Shown piece after piece: positions 6,995 to 16,657 of a stretch of 64,000 nt of DNA (the first letter of the stretch is position 1; each line of letters starts with the position of its first letter). A program made the position numbers and the translations under genes. The notes beneath the pieces were generated by a model. That model saw only the letters and a list, made by a program, of their open reading frames with translations. It had not been told where the DNA came from and searched no databases. This DNA is from Roseateles toxinivorans (GTDB taxonomy: Bacteria > Pseudomonadota > Gammaproteobacteria > Burkholderiales > Burkholderiaceae_C), in contig NZ_SNXS01000002.1 of NCBI RefSeq assembly GCF_004362525.1, positions 806,001-870,000 on the forward strand, in the 5' to 3' direction.

Positions 6995-8715
6995 GTCGAT
7001 TGCTGGCGCGCTGGAGCGCCCGCCTGCGAGGCGCAACCTTTCGACGCCAGCTGACCCTGGCGGTGGCCGGCGGCGTGCTCGGGGTGGCCGCGGTGTCGGC
7101 GGTGCTGTCATCCTGGCAGGGCAGCCTGCAGGTCCGCGAGACCCTGGTGCGTCAGGGCCTGAACCTGGCCACCAGCCTGGCCCAGCAAAGCCAGCTCGCC
7201 CTGCTGACGGAGGGGGCCGACAATGCCCGCGAGCCGATTGAGCGGGCACTGTCCTTCCCCGATGTGCTGCGGGTGGAGCTGCTGCGCGCCGACGGCCGGG
7301 CCCTGCTGGCACGTGGCGCAGCGGCACCGGCGGCGGCCATGCCGCCGATGGCGGGCGCGCTGGAGCCCTACCTGGAGGCAGAGACCGGTGCGGCCTGGAC
7401 CTTTGTTGCGCCGGTGCGCATGCAGCCCGGCGAGGCCTCGCCGTTCGAGGCACCGGCGGCGCAGGCCGAGCTGCTGGGCTTTGTCCGCGTGACCCAGGGC
7501 AAGGCCGCGCTGGTGCAACTGGTCGGCCGGCTGGTGGCGATCAACTTCGGCGTCGGCCTGGCGCTCTCGGCCCTGCTGCTGTGGGCCTTGCGGCAGCTCG
7601 CGCGCCGCCTGACCCGGCCGCTGGGCGAGCTGGCCGCGGTGATGGCCCATGCCGGCGAGGGGCGGCTGGGGCTGCGTGCCCAGGTCGAGGGGCCGCGCGA
7701 CATCGCCAATATGGCCCAGGTCTTCAACGGCATGATGCACGGCCTGGAGCTGCGCGAGCAGGAGCTGCAGCAGAAGAACGCGGAGCTGGCCCGCCATGCG
7801 CTGACCCTGGAGGAGCGGGTCGAGGAGCGCACCCGCTCGCTGAGCAGCGCCAACCGCGAGTTGCAGCAGGCGCTGGACACCCTGCGTGACACCCAGCGGC
7901 AGTTGATCGAGGCCGAAAAGCTGGCCTCGCTGGGCAGGCTGGTGGCCGGCGTGGCCCATGAGCTGAACACGCCGCTGGGCAATGCGTTGATGGCGGCCTC
8001 GACGATGCAGGCCGAGCAGACCCAGCTGTCCGAGGCCATGCATGCCGGGCAGCTGCGCAAGTCCGAGTTCGACCGCATGCTGAGCAAGACCATCGAAGGC
8101 AACACCCTGGTGATGAGCAATGTGCGGCGTGCCGCCGAGATCATCCGCGACTTCAAGCAGTTGGCGCTGGACCAGACCACCGATATGCGACGCGGCTTTC
8201 TGGCGCACGAGGTCATTGGCGAGTTGCTGGCCACGCTGCAGCCGATGTTCCGTCATTCACCCTACGAGCTGGCGGTCGAGTTGGAGCCCGGCCTGCGGAT
8301 GGACAGCTATCCCGGCCCGCTGGGCCAGGTCATCAGCAATGTGGTGCAGAACGCCCTGCTGCATGGCTTCGCCGGCCGCGACCAGGGGCGGGTGACGGTG
8401 CAGTGCCACGCGCTGGGCGATGACCGTGTGCAGGTCATCTGCAGCGATGACGGCGAGGGTATGACGGAGTCGGTGCGCCTGCGTGTGTTCGAGGCCTTCT
8501 TCACCACCAAGCTGGGCCAGGGTGGATCGGGCCTGGGCATGCAGATCGTGCACAGCCTGGTGACCGGGCTGCTGGGGGGGCGGGTGCAGGTGGAGAGCGA
8601 GCCGGGGGCGGGCACGCGCGTGCTGATCAGCCTGCCGCGGCAGGCGCCGCAGGCACCGCAGACGGGGCCGTACGCCGCGAACGCTACGGCGCTGGACAGT
8701 CCTCCCGGTGCGTAG
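6991..8715 (+). CDS. Membrane-bound sensor histidine kinase
   Basis: A 574-residue kinase. There is a membrane helix near residues 22-42, a periplasmic sensor region to about 170, a second helix near 183-200, and a HAMP segment (RPLGELAAVMAHAGEG). A coiled coil follows, then the phosphoacceptor H-box VAHELNTPLG near 328 and the ATPase N, G1 and G2 boxes (NVVQNALLHG, DDGEGM, GGSGLGMQIV). No response regulator is encoded next to it, so its partner is elsewhere. It overlaps the upstream binding-protein gene and precedes a TonB receptor, suggesting that it controls ligand-dependent expression of this operon. Confidence 0.9.
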   Translation: MSRLLARWSARLRGATFRRQLTLAVAGGVLGVAAVSAVLSSWQGSLQVRETLVRQGLNLATSLAQQSQLALLTEGADNAREPIERALSFPDVLRVELLRADGRALLARGAAAPAAAMPPMAGALEPYLEAETGAAWTFVAPVRMQPGEASPFEAPAAQAELLGFVRVTQGKAALVQLVGRLVAINFGVGLALSALLLWALRQLARRLTRPLGELAAVMAHAGEGRLGLRAQVEGPRDIANMAQVFNGMMHGLELREQELQQKNAELARHALTLEERVEERTRSLSSANRELQQALDTLRDTQRQLIEAEKLASLGRLVAGVAHELNTPLGNALMAASTMQAEQTQLSEAMHAGQLRKSEFDRMLSKTIEGNTLVMSNVRRAAEIIRDFKQLALDQTTDMRRGFLAHEVIGELLATLQPMFRHSPYELAVELEPGLRMDSYPGPLGQVISNVVQNALLHGFAGRDQGRVTVQCHALGDDRVQVICSDDGEGMTESVRLRVFEAFFTTKLGQGGSGLGMQIVHSLVTGLLGGRVQVESEPGAGTRVLISLPRQAPQAPQTGPYAANATALDSPPGA

Positions 8716-8758
8716 CAAGATGAGCCCCGGGCAGCGACCGTTGCGGAGGAAGCAGGCC

Positions 8759-10843
8759 ATGCAAGGTCTGAGATGTATCGCCGTGGTGGGCCTGGCGTGG
8801 CGTGCCGTCGCGGCGGCACAGGGCAGCGAAGAGCAGGAGCTGGCCGAGGTCTATGGCGACCAGGCCACGCTGAGCATTGCCAGCGGCACCGCGCAGACCC
8901 TGCTGCGTGCCCCGGCGGTGGCGACAGTGATTACCGCGCAGGACATCCTGGCCATGGGTGCCCACGACCTCGACGAGGTGCTGGAGCGCGTGCCCGGCCT
9001 GCATGTCGGCCGCAGCAGCGGCAGCTACCCGACGCTGTATCTGGTGCGCGGCATCTACAGCGCCTACAACCCGCAGACCCTGGTGCTGCAGAACGGCGTG
9101 CCGATGACGACCCTGTTCGTCGGCAACCGCGGCAATGGCTGGGGTGGACTGCCGGTGCAGCACATCGCCCGCATCGAGGTCATGCTGAGCCCGGGCTCGG
9201 CCCTGTACGGTGCCGACGCCTATGCGGGCGTGGTCAACATCATCACCAAGAACGCGCAAGACATTGCCGGCACCGAGGCCGGCCTGCGCCTGGGCTCGTT
9301 TGGCAGCCGCGAGGCCTGGGTCCAGCATGGAGGCAGCTGGGGCCCGGTGCAGCTGGCGGCCTTCCTGCGCCGCTACAGCAGCGACGGCCCGGGCTCGCGC
9401 ATCGAATCTGACGCCCAGAGCTTCAACGACCGCACCTTCGGCACGGCCGCCAGCCTGGCCCCCGGCCGCATGAATCAGGCCAATGAAAGCGTTGACGCGA
9501 ATCTGGATCTGGCGCTGGCCAGCTGGCGCCTGCGCTTCAACTACAAGCAGCGCGAGCTGGGCGCGGCGGCAGGGGTGTCACAGGCGCTGGACCCGACCGG
9601 CCTGTACCGTACCGCGCGCCTGGTCAGCGACCTGTCGTGGAGCGAGGCCCAGCTGGCGCCAGAGCTTGGTGCGGGCTTCACGCTCAGCGCGATGCACTAT
9701 GCGGTGACCTTTCCTCGTCCGCTGCAGATCTATCCAGCCGGCGTGCGCTTCCCGACCGGGGTGTTCCCGAACGGCATGTTCGGCGCCCCGGAGACCTGGG
9801 AACGGCAATGGCGCTGGCATGGCCATCTAAGCTACACCGGCTTGAAGGGCCACCAGCTGCGCATCGGCCTGGGGCTGGAGGACCTGGATCTCTACCGCAC
9901 CCGCGAGCTTAAGAACTTCGGCTTTGCGCCGAATGGCCTGCCGGTTCCAGAGCCCGAGATCACCGACCACACCGGCACCGACCCCTTCATGCGGCCGCAG
10001 CGCCGCCGCGTCGCCTATGCCTATGTGCAGGACGACTGGCAGATCTCGCCCGACTGGGCGCTGACCCTGGGCCTGCGCGCCGACCGCTTCTCGGACTTCG
10101 GCAGCACCGTCAACCCGCGCGTCGCCCTGGTCTGGGAGGCGGCTTACAACCTCAGCCTCAAGTTCCTGCATGGCCGGGCCTTCCGCGCGCCGACCTTCAA
10201 CGAGCAATACAGCATCAACAACCCGGTGTCGCGCGGCAACCCCGACATCCGGCCCGAGACCCAGCGCACCACCGAGGCGGTGCTGATCTGGCAGCCCAAC
10301 CGAGCGGCGCAGCTGGCGCTGTCGGTGTTCGGCTACAAGATGGATGACATCATCCGCGCCACGCCGAATGCCCTGGCCGGCACTGGCACCACCTACAACA
10401 ACACCGGCGATCAGCGCGGCAAGGGCTTCGAGCTCAGCGGCAGCTGGGAGCCGGTCAATGCGCTGCGTCTGCAGGCCAGCTACAGCTACCAGCGCTCCCG
10501 CGACGAGGCCACCGGCGTCGATGCCGGCTATGCGCCGCACCACCATGGCTATCTGCTGGCCGACTGGCGCCTGAGCAGCGCCTGGCGGCTCGGTGCCCAG
10601 GTCAATCATGTTGCCGGCCGCGCCCGGCCTGCCGGCGATGCCCGCCCGCCGGTGGCCGACTACACGGCCCTGGACCTCAGCCTGCGTCTGGCCCTGCCCG
10701 GCACTGGCTGGACCCTGGCCGCCCAGGTTCACAATGCACTGGACACCGACATCCGCGAGCCCAGCCTCGCGCCGGGGCGCATTCCGAATGATCTGCCGAT
10801 GGCGCCGCGCACGTTCAGCGTCGAGGCGAGCTACCGGTTCTAG
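8759..10843 (+). CDS. TonB-dependent outer-membrane receptor
   Basis: A 694-residue receptor. I chose ATG 8759 because GGAGGA lies eight bases upstream and a signal-like start (IAVVGLAWRAVAAAQG) follows. The plug domain is at about residues 35-150, with VATVITAQDIL and SALYGADAYAGVVNIIT (the usual RGxxSxLYGxxAxxGVINIxT block). The barrel ends in the aromatic residue F (VEASYRF). There is no STN domain, so it does not signal through a FecR-type protein. It is the last gene of the binding-protein/kinase unit; the ligand is unknown, with siderophore, cobalamin or a small peptide all possible. Confidence 0.9.
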   Translation: MQGLRCIAVVGLAWRAVAAAQGSEEQELAEVYGDQATLSIASGTAQTLLRAPAVATVITAQDILAMGAHDLDEVLERVPGLHVGRSSGSYPTLYLVRGIYSAYNPQTLVLQNGVPMTTLFVGNRGNGWGGLPVQHIARIEVMLSPGSALYGADAYAGVVNIITKNAQDIAGTEAGLRLGSFGSREAWVQHGGSWGPVQLAAFLRRYSSDGPGSRIESDAQSFNDRTFGTAASLAPGRMNQANESVDANLDLALASWRLRFNYKQRELGAAAGVSQALDPTGLYRTARLVSDLSWSEAQLAPELGAGFTLSAMHYAVTFPRPLQIYPAGVRFPTGVFPNGMFGAPETWERQWRWHGHLSYTGLKGHQLRIGLGLEDLDLYRTRELKNFGFAPNGLPVPEPEITDHTGTDPFMRPQRRRVAYAYVQDDWQISPDWALTLGLRADRFSDFGSTVNPRVALVWEAAYNLSLKFLHGRAFRAPTFNEQYSINNPVSRGNPDIRPETQRTTEAVLIWQPNRAAQLALSVFGYKMDDIIRATPNALAGTGTTYNNTGDQRGKGFELSGSWEPVNALRLQASYSYQRSRDEATGVDAGYAPHHHGYLLADWRLSSAWRLGAQVNHVAGRARPAGDARPPVADYTALDLSLRLALPGTGWTLAAQVHNALDTDIREPSLAPGRIPNDLPMAPRTFSVEASYRF

Positions 10844-11410
10844 CTAGAGCGGCAGTTCCGTGTAGTAGCGCCCGCCGTGAAAGATCAGCGGCAAGGCATT
10901 GGCGGCCCAGCTGCAGCGCTCGACCTCGCCGACAAAGATCACATGGTCGCCTTCCTGGTACTGGCTGCGGTTGGCGCATTCGAACACCGCCGCCGCGCCC
11001 TCCAGTACCGGCGCGCCACCGGCACCCTCGCGCCAGGCCACGCCTGCGAAGCGGTCGATGTCGCGCATCGCAAAGCGCTGGGCCAGGTCCTTCTGGTCGG
11101 CGGCCAGGATGTTGATCGCATAGTGCGAGCCGCGGCTGAACACCGGCATCGAACCGGCACGCTGGGCCAGGCTCCACAGCACCAGCGGGGGCGTCAGCGA
11201 GACCGAGTTGAAGGAGTTGGCGGTCAGGCCGACCAGGCTGCCGTCGGCCCCGCGCGCGGTGACGATGGTCACGCCGGTGGCGAACATGCCCAGGGCGGCG
11301 CGGAAGTCGCCGGTGCTGAAGGCGGCCGCGGCGTCGTTGGGGAGGGGAGGGGCTGATCCGGGCGCAGTCATGCCGGCATTGTCGGTGTTTTGGTCAAGCC
11401 CTGTTTTCAC
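10844..11410 (-). CDS. Flavin reductase family protein
   Basis: A 188-residue protein with a GTG start at 11410 and AGGAG six bases before it. The core FRAALGMFATGVTIVT, GLTANSFNSVSLTPPLV and NILAADQKDLAQRFA are the FMN-binding blocks of the HpaC/NtaB-type reductases, which supply reduced flavin to two-component monooxygenases. No monooxygenase lies beside it. It converges directly on the TonB receptor gene (stop codons abut) and is divergent from ampG with 22 bp between. Confidence 0.9.
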   Translation of the reverse strand: MKTGLDQNTDNAGMTAPGSAPPLPNDAAAAFSTGDFRAALGMFATGVTIVTARGADGSLVGLTANSFNSVSLTPPLVLWSLAQRAGSMPVFSRGSHYAINILAADQKDLAQRFAMRDIDRFAGVAWREGAGGAPVLEGAAAVFECANRSQYQEGDHVIFVGEVERCSWAANALPLIFHGGRYYTELPL

Positions 11411-11432
11411 GGGGTACTCCTAGAATCGCGCC

Positions 11433-13031
11433 ATGCTCCAGCCCCCTGTGTCTGCCCCTGTGCCCCTGTCCCTCACCCAGCGTCTGGCCGCGCTGCACCG
11501 GCTGGCCGTCGTCATCGTGCTGGGTTTTGCCTCCGGCCTGCCGCTGGCGCTGACGGGGCAGGCGATGCAGGCCTGGCTCAGCGTCGAGGGCATTGATGTG
11601 GCGACGATAGGCTTTCTGAGCCTGGTCGGCCTGCCCTATACCTTCAAGTTCCTGTGGGCACCGTTGATGGACCGCTTCGACCTGCCCTGGCTGGGCCGGC
11701 GGCGAGGCTGGCTGGTGCTGACCCAGCTCCTGATGGCCGGTGCGCTGCTGCTGCTGGCCGCCACCTCGCCCTCGCAGGCGACCCGGGCCTTTGCGCTGCT
11801 GGCGGTGCTGGTGGCCTTCATCTCGGCCTCGCAGGATGTCGTCATCGACGCCTATCGCACCGACCTGCTGGCCCCGCAGGAGCGGGGCATTGGTTCGTCG
11901 CTGAATGTGCTCGGCTACCGGCTGGCGATGATCGTTTCCGGTGGCGTGGCCTTCATCTGGGTCGACCCGACCCAGGGCGGTGGCTGGACCTGGCCCGAGG
12001 TCTATCGCCTGATGGCCGCGCTGATGGCTGGCGCGGCCGTGGTCTCGGCGCTGTGCCTGCCCAGGCTCAGGACCGTACCCGCGCCCAGCAGCGTGGCGCG
12101 CAACGACATCCTCGGTTTTATGGCCGTATTGGCGGCCGTGGTGGTGGGCTACAAGCTCAGTGACCTGTTCGGTCTGAGCATTGCCCAGGCGCTGCTGGGC
12201 CCGCTGCTGCAGCAGAGCAGCCTGCCGGCCGCTCTGCAGGGCCGCTGGGTGGAGCTGCTGGCGCTGATGCTGGGCATAGGCTTGACCCTGCCGCTGGCCG
12301 CCTGGGCGGCGCGCCGGGCACGCTTCGAGACGCTGCTGGGCGGGCTGCGCAGCTATTTCTCCATGCCAGGCGCGGGCGCGTTCCTGGCGCTGATCGTGCT
12401 GTACAAGCTTGGCGACGCCTTTGCCGGCTCGCTGATGACGCCGTTCCTGATCAAGTCCATGGCCTATGGCACGGCCGAGATCGGTGTCGTCAACAAGGTC
12501 ATCGGCCTGTGGCTGACGATAGGTGGTGCACTGCTGGGTGGCCTGCTGATGATGCGCCTGGGGTTGTGGCGCTCGCTGCTGCTGTTCGGCCTGCTGCAGA
12601 TGCTCAGCAATCTCGGCTTCTGGTGGCTGGCCGTGCATGGCCAGGGGGCGATGGGGGGCTTGACCGTGCCGGCCTTCGACTGGGGCTTCGTCAAGCTGGC
12701 GCAGACCACACCGGTCGATGGTGGCCTGCTGATGGTGATTGCGGCCGAGAACATCTCGGGCGGCATGGGCACGGCGGCCTTTGTGGCCCTGCTGATGAGC
12801 CTGTGCAACCAGCGCTTCACCGCCACCCAGTACGCGCTGCTGTCGGCCTTCGCCTCGGTGGGCCGGGTCTGGGTCGGGCCGCTGGCCGGGGTGCTGGCCG
12901 AGTCGATAGGCTGGCCCAGCTTCTTCATCACCTCCACCGTCGTCGCCCTGCCCGCCCTGGTGATGCTGTGGCTGCTGCGTGACAGCGTGCGCGCGCTGGA
13001 GGTGCCTCTAGGCGCCGCGCTTGATGATTGA
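11433..13031 (+). CDS. ampG: AmpG-family muropeptide MFS transporter
   Basis: A 532-residue, 12-14 helix permease. AmpG hallmarks are FASGLPLALTGQ, GLPYTFKFLWAPLMDR and ASQDVVIDAYRTDLL in the N-terminal half. AmpG imports anhydro-muropeptides (GlcNAc-anhMurNAc peptides) into the cytoplasm for wall recycling and AmpC beta-lactamase signalling. The next gene, a secreted M48 protease, is 52 bp downstream and may share the transcript. No ampC/ampR is present here. Confidence 0.9.
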   Translation: MLQPPVSAPVPLSLTQRLAALHRLAVVIVLGFASGLPLALTGQAMQAWLSVEGIDVATIGFLSLVGLPYTFKFLWAPLMDRFDLPWLGRRRGWLVLTQLLMAGALLLLAATSPSQATRAFALLAVLVAFISASQDVVIDAYRTDLLAPQERGIGSSLNVLGYRLAMIVSGGVAFIWVDPTQGGGWTWPEVYRLMAALMAGAAVVSALCLPRLRTVPAPSSVARNDILGFMAVLAAVVVGYKLSDLFGLSIAQALLGPLLQQSSLPAALQGRWVELLALMLGIGLTLPLAAWAARRARFETLLGGLRSYFSMPGAGAFLALIVLYKLGDAFAGSLMTPFLIKSMAYGTAEIGVVNKVIGLWLTIGGALLGGLLMMRLGLWRSLLLFGLLQMLSNLGFWWLAVHGQGAMGGLTVPAFDWGFVKLAQTTPVDGGLLMVIAAENISGGMGTAAFVALLMSLCNQRFTATQYALLSAFASVGRVWVGPLAGVLAESIGWPSFFITSTVVALPALVMLWLLRDSVRALEVPLGAALDD

Positions 13032-13083
13032 TAGGCTGGCCCAAAATAGGGAACCGGCCGCCCTCACTTTGCTCTGACGCCCC

Positions 13084-13992
13084 ATGCACCCGACACCCGA
13101 CTTCAATCCTCACGGCAATCTTGAATTGCCCCATGTGCCCAGTTGCAGCTGCGCCCTGCATTCGCGCCGGCTGTTCACCGGCCTGCTGCTGGCCGGCGGG
13201 GCTACTGCCGCCATGCCGGCACTGGCCCGGGAGGGCGTCGAGGTCGGCGGCACCTCCAAGTTCGCCAAGCTGGTGCCGGCCGAGCAGGTGGAGCAGGCCG
13301 CGGCGCAGCAGTACCGGCAGATGATGCAGCAGGCGGCCCAGCAGCGCGGCCTGGCGCCGGACAAGCATCCGCAGCTGGTGCGCCTGCGCGAGATCGCCAA
13401 GCGCATCATCCCGGTCGCCATGCCCTGGAACGAGCGGGCCAAGCAATGGCGCTGGGAGGTCAATCTGCTCGGCGACAAGCAGCTCAATGCCTTCTGCATG
13501 CCTGGCGGCAAGATCGCCTTCTACTACGGCATCCTGGCCCAGCTGAAGCTCAGCGACGACGAGGTGGCGATGATCATGGGCCACGAGGTGGCTCACGCGC
13601 TACGCGAGCACGCGCGCGAGCGCATGGGCAAGACGGCGGCCACGCGCATCGGCGCCAATGTGCTGTCCAGCCTGCTGGGCCTGGGCAATACCGGCGATGC
13701 GCTGCTGAATATGGGCGGTCAGTTGCTGACCCTGACCTTCAGCCGCGAGGATGAGTCCGAGGCCGATCTGGTCGGCATGGAGCTGGCCGCCCGCGCCGGC
13801 TACGACCCCGGCGCCGGCGTGACCCTGTGGCAGAAGATGGGCGCCCAGTCCAAGGGCGCGCCGCCGCAATGGCTGTCCACCCATCCGGCCGGCCCGACCC
13901 GCATCCGCGACATCGAGGCCAATCTGGCCAAGGTGCAGCCGCTGTTCGAGCGGGCGGCCAAGCCGGCGCAGCGGTTTGAGGTGGCAGCCTAG
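13084..13992 (+). CDS. M48-family metalloprotease, exported
   Basis: A 302-residue protein with an N-terminal export signal containing SRRLFTGLLLAGG (twin arginine, hydrophobic core, ending near ALA-RE). The zinc motif HEVAH lies near residue 168 and the third ligand region SEDESEAD-like (REDESEADLVG) near 222. Family knowledge: LoiP/BepA-like M48 enzymes degrade or fold outer-membrane proteins in the periplasm. There is no TPR domain, so it is closer to LoiP than to BepA. It follows ampG on the same strand. Confidence 0.9.
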   Translation: MHPTPDFNPHGNLELPHVPSCSCALHSRRLFTGLLLAGGATAAMPALAREGVEVGGTSKFAKLVPAEQVEQAAAQQYRQMMQQAAQQRGLAPDKHPQLVRLREIAKRIIPVAMPWNERAKQWRWEVNLLGDKQLNAFCMPGGKIAFYYGILAQLKLSDDEVAMIMGHEVAHALREHARERMGKTAATRIGANVLSSLLGLGNTGDALLNMGGQLLTLTFSREDESEADLVGMELAARAGYDPGAGVTLWQKMGAQSKGAPPQWLSTHPAGPTRIRDIEANLAKVQPLFERAAKPAQRFEVAA

Positions 13993-14001
13993 GGGCCTTG
14001 C

Positions 14002-14049
14002 GGGTCAGACCTTGGGACCTGCGCGCAGCGCAGCCCCACGCTCTGACCC
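14002..14049. terminator. Inverted repeat between convergent genes
   Basis: GGGTCAGA (14002-14009) pairs with TCTGACCC (14042-14049), with a second small stem CTGCGC-GCA-GCGCAG inside. It lies between the ends of the M48 protease and LuxR genes, which point at each other, and can serve both as terminator. GGGTCAGA/TCTGACCC ends are common in dispersed proteobacterial repeats. Confidence 0.5.
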
Positions 14050-14072
14050 CAACCGGCTGGAAAGCGCGCGCC

Positions 14073-14774
14073 TCAGTGCATTGCCACCCGAAGCGCGCTG
14101 ACCAGCGGTGGCAGCGAGGCCACCTTCTGCACCAGATCGCGGATATTCAATGCGCCGGTCTTGGCGCGGATGCTGCTGATCTGGGAGCGCACCGTGGACA
14201 GGGCCACGCTGTGCTCCTGCGCCACCTCGCCGGGTAGCCGTCCGCGACACAGGCCCTGCAGCACCTGGGTCTCGGTGGGGGTCAGGCCATGCTGGCGGGC
14301 GAACCAGTGGGTGGACAGTTCCTGGCAGACGCGCTGCTTGCCGAACACCATCAGTATCGTCACCGCATCCCCGCCCGGAGCGGCCAGTGGCACCACCGCC
14401 ACGCTGAGGCCGTGCGAGGCCGGTCCCAGGGTCAGCAGGCGGCGCAGCTTGCGCTCGGCGGCACCCTGCATGGCCTCGCGCAGCGGAGCCACGTCTGAAC
14501 TGTGGCGGGCGCGCAGCTCGGTGCCCTGCAGCTGCAGCGGGTGGTGAGCGTCCATCTCGGCGCGGGCCGTGTGGTTGGCATGCAGCAGGTGGCCGTCGGG
14601 GCTGAGCACCAGCATGCCGTAGTCGATCTCGTCCAGCATCAGGGTCAGCCAAGGCTCGTTGCGCAGACCGTTGGCGGCACGGCGCTCGGGGCCGCGGTAG
14701 GAACGCCCTTCGGTCTCGGTCTCGGCCGAGACTGACTGCCGGGCGGTCTGGGGCTTTTCCAGCGTGTCGAACAT
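14073..14774 (-). CDS. LuxR-type regulator with N-terminal PAS-like domain
   Basis: A 233-residue protein starting MFDTLEK, with CAGGAG upstream. Residues about 45-150 look like a PAS domain (MLDEIDYGMLVLSPDGHLLHAN). The C-terminal 60 residues are a GerE/LuxR helix-turn-helix (LTPTETQVLQGLCRGRLPGEVAQEHSVALSTVRSQ, split by usual turns). Many close relatives act as free-standing regulators. No target is evident here; the gene faces the M48 protease and is transcribed away from the MBL-hydrolase end. Confidence 0.85.
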   Translation of the reverse strand: MFDTLEKPQTARQSVSAETETEGRSYRGPERRAANGLRNEPWLTLMLDEIDYGMLVLSPDGHLLHANHTARAEMDAHHPLQLQGTELRARHSSDVAPLREAMQGAAERKLRRLLTLGPASHGLSVAVVPLAAPGGDAVTILMVFGKQRVCQELSTHWFARQHGLTPTETQVLQGLCRGRLPGEVAQEHSVALSTVRSQISSIRAKTGALNIRDLVQKVASLPPLVSALRVAMH

Positions 14775-14916
14775 GGTGCTGCTCCTGTGAAGTGCCGAGC
14801 GCGGGAATGTTCGCGCTACAAGAGCAAGACTAGGAGTCCGGGTCCGCGCGAGGCGGTGAATATGCGCCGCGCCGTTTGTGCGAAATTCACCTTTCCAGGC
14901 AAGCGGCCGAGGCGCC

Positions 14917-15558
14917 TCAGGTGCCGCCGACGAAGGGATTGCTGCGCCGCTCGGCACCGAACGTGCTCTCCGGGCCGTGGCCGGGGATGAAGACGGTGTC
15001 GTCGCCCATCGGCCACAGCCGTCGGGTGATGCTGGCGATCAGGGTGTCGAAGTCGCCCTGCGGGAAATCGGTGCGGCCGATGCCGCCGGCAAACAGCACA
15101 TCGCCGACGAAGCAGCGCTTGGCCTCGACGGCGTGGAAGACCACATGGCCCGGCGTGTGACCGGGGCAGTGGCGCACCTGCAGCGTGCAATGGCCCACGC
15201 TCACGCTGTCGCCGTCGTGCAGCCAGCGCGTCGGCGTGAAGGTCTCGGCCGGCGGAAAGCCGAACATCTGGCTCTGCTGCGGCAGGCCGGTGATCCAGAA
15301 CTGATCGGCCTCCTGCGGACCGATGATGGGCAGGCCCAGCTCGCGCGCCAAGGTGCTGGTGCCGCCGGCATGATCGATATGCGCATGGGTGAGCAGGATC
15401 TGCTTGAGCGTCAGGCCTCGTTCCTTGACGGCCTGCAGGATGCGCGGCAGGTCGCCGCCGGGGTCGATCACCGCCGCCTCCAGCGTCTCATCGCACCAGA
15501 CGACGGAACAGTTTTGCTGGAAGGCGGTGACGGGGACGGTGTGGTAGCGCAGGCTCAT
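14917..15558 (-). CDS. Metallo-beta-lactamase-fold hydrolase (GloB/YcbL type)
   Basis: A 213-residue protein starting MSLRYHT. The zinc motif THAHIDHAGG lies near residue 55, followed by GHTPGH near 130, FVGDVLF near 150 and a final PGHGP histidine. Length and order fit the YcbL/glyoxalase-II-like group, which hydrolyses thioesters such as lactoylglutathione; the substrate is not proven. Its start overlaps the stop of the LysR gene upstream (ATGA), so the two are co-transcribed. Confidence 0.9.
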   Translation of the reverse strand: MSLRYHTVPVTAFQQNCSVVWCDETLEAAVIDPGGDLPRILQAVKERGLTLKQILLTHAHIDHAGGTSTLARELGLPIIGPQEADQFWITGLPQQSQMFGFPPAETFTPTRWLHDGDSVSVGHCTLQVRHCPGHTPGHVVFHAVEAKRCFVGDVLFAGGIGRTDFPQGDFDTLIASITRRLWPMGDDTVFIPGHGPESTFGAERRSNPFVGGT

Positions 15559-16511
15559 GGCTTGGGGGCAGGGTTGGGGGCGGGAGGCGGCATGTCGAAC
15601 TGGCCGCCAATGTAACGAACTTCCTCGGCGCAGGCCTCGCGAACGCAAGCTCGCAGCCAGCGATGCGCCGCATCGCCATCCATGCGCGGATGCCAGAGCA
15701 AGGCTACCGTGATCGGCGCCAGGGGCAGCGGCAGGGCGAAGCTGTGCAGGCCGGCGCGCAGATCGCCGGTATGTCGCTCCGGCACGCTGGCGACCAGATC
15801 GGAGGCACGGGCCAGCGCCAGCGCGGCCGAGAAGCCGCCCACGGTGACGGCAATCCGTCGTGGCAGCCCGAGCGCTGCCAGCGCCTCGTCGACAGGGCCC
15901 CTGTCCAGGCCTCGCCGCGACACCTGGATGTGCTGCGCTGCGGCATAGCGGGTGGGGATGATGTCGCCCTCGGTCAGGGGATGGCCTGCTCTGACGACGC
16001 CCACCAGGCGGTCGCGGAACAGCGCCTGTGCACGCAGCTCCGGGCCGGCCGTCTTGCCCACCACACCGGTTTCCAGATCGACTCCGCCATCGCGCAGTGG
16101 CGTCATGTCCTTGTCGGGCTTGGGCAGGAAGCGCAGACGCACGCCCGGCGCCTCGGCAGCAACACGGGCCAGCAGCCGGGCGCCGAAGTTCTCGACGAAG
16201 CCTTCGCTGGTGCGCAGCGTGAAGGTCCTCTCCAACTGCCCCAGCTTGAGCGCCGTGGCCGGGCGCAGCGCGGCTTGCGCCTCGTGAACGAGCTGGCTGA
16301 CCCCTTCGCGCAGCTCCAGCGCCCTCGGTGAGGGCACCAGGCCGCGCCCGGCCCGCACGAGCAGCGGATCGCCGGTCGCCTCGCGCAGCCGTGCCAAGGC
16401 CCGGCTCATCGCCGAGGGGCTGAGCCGCAGCCGGCGGGCGGCGCCCGCCACGCTGCCTTCGGCGAGCAGCGCGTCCAGCGTGAACAGCAGATTGAGGTCG
16501 GGTCGGCTCAT
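15555..16511 (-). CDS. LysR-family transcriptional regulator
   Basis: A 318-residue protein starting MSRPDLNLL. The winged helix is at residues 6-65 (TLDALLAEGSVAGAARRLRLSPSAMSRAL) and the effector domain at 90-295. It overlaps the MBL-hydrolase gene on its 3' side and is divergent from a broken MFS transporter gene, with 146 bp between. A LysR regulator divergent from an MFS exporter is common, so its former main target may now be a pseudogene. Confidence 0.9.
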   Translation of the reverse strand: MSRPDLNLLFTLDALLAEGSVAGAARRLRLSPSAMSRALARLREATGDPLLVRAGRGLVPSPRALELREGVSQLVHEAQAALRPATALKLGQLERTFTLRTSEGFVENFGARLLARVAAEAPGVRLRFLPKPDKDMTPLRDGGVDLETGVVGKTAGPELRAQALFRDRLVGVVRAGHPLTEGDIIPTRYAAAQHIQVSRRGLDRGPVDEALAALGLPRRIAVTVGGFSAALALARASDLVASVPERHTGDLRAGLHSFALPLPLAPITVALLWHPRMDGDAAHRWLRACVREACAEEVRYIGGQFDMPPPAPNPAPKP

Positions 16512-16657
16512 GGGGTTCGCCCTTTCTACCTTCGATGGTATGGCGTTTGATGCACTGATGGAATGCAAATGCTGCGTCTTTCGCTATATCAGACGGCGGC
16601 CTATCGTCTGGTGCAGCTGGTCCCGTTCGGGCCCATGGTCAGAACAGAGGTGACGCG

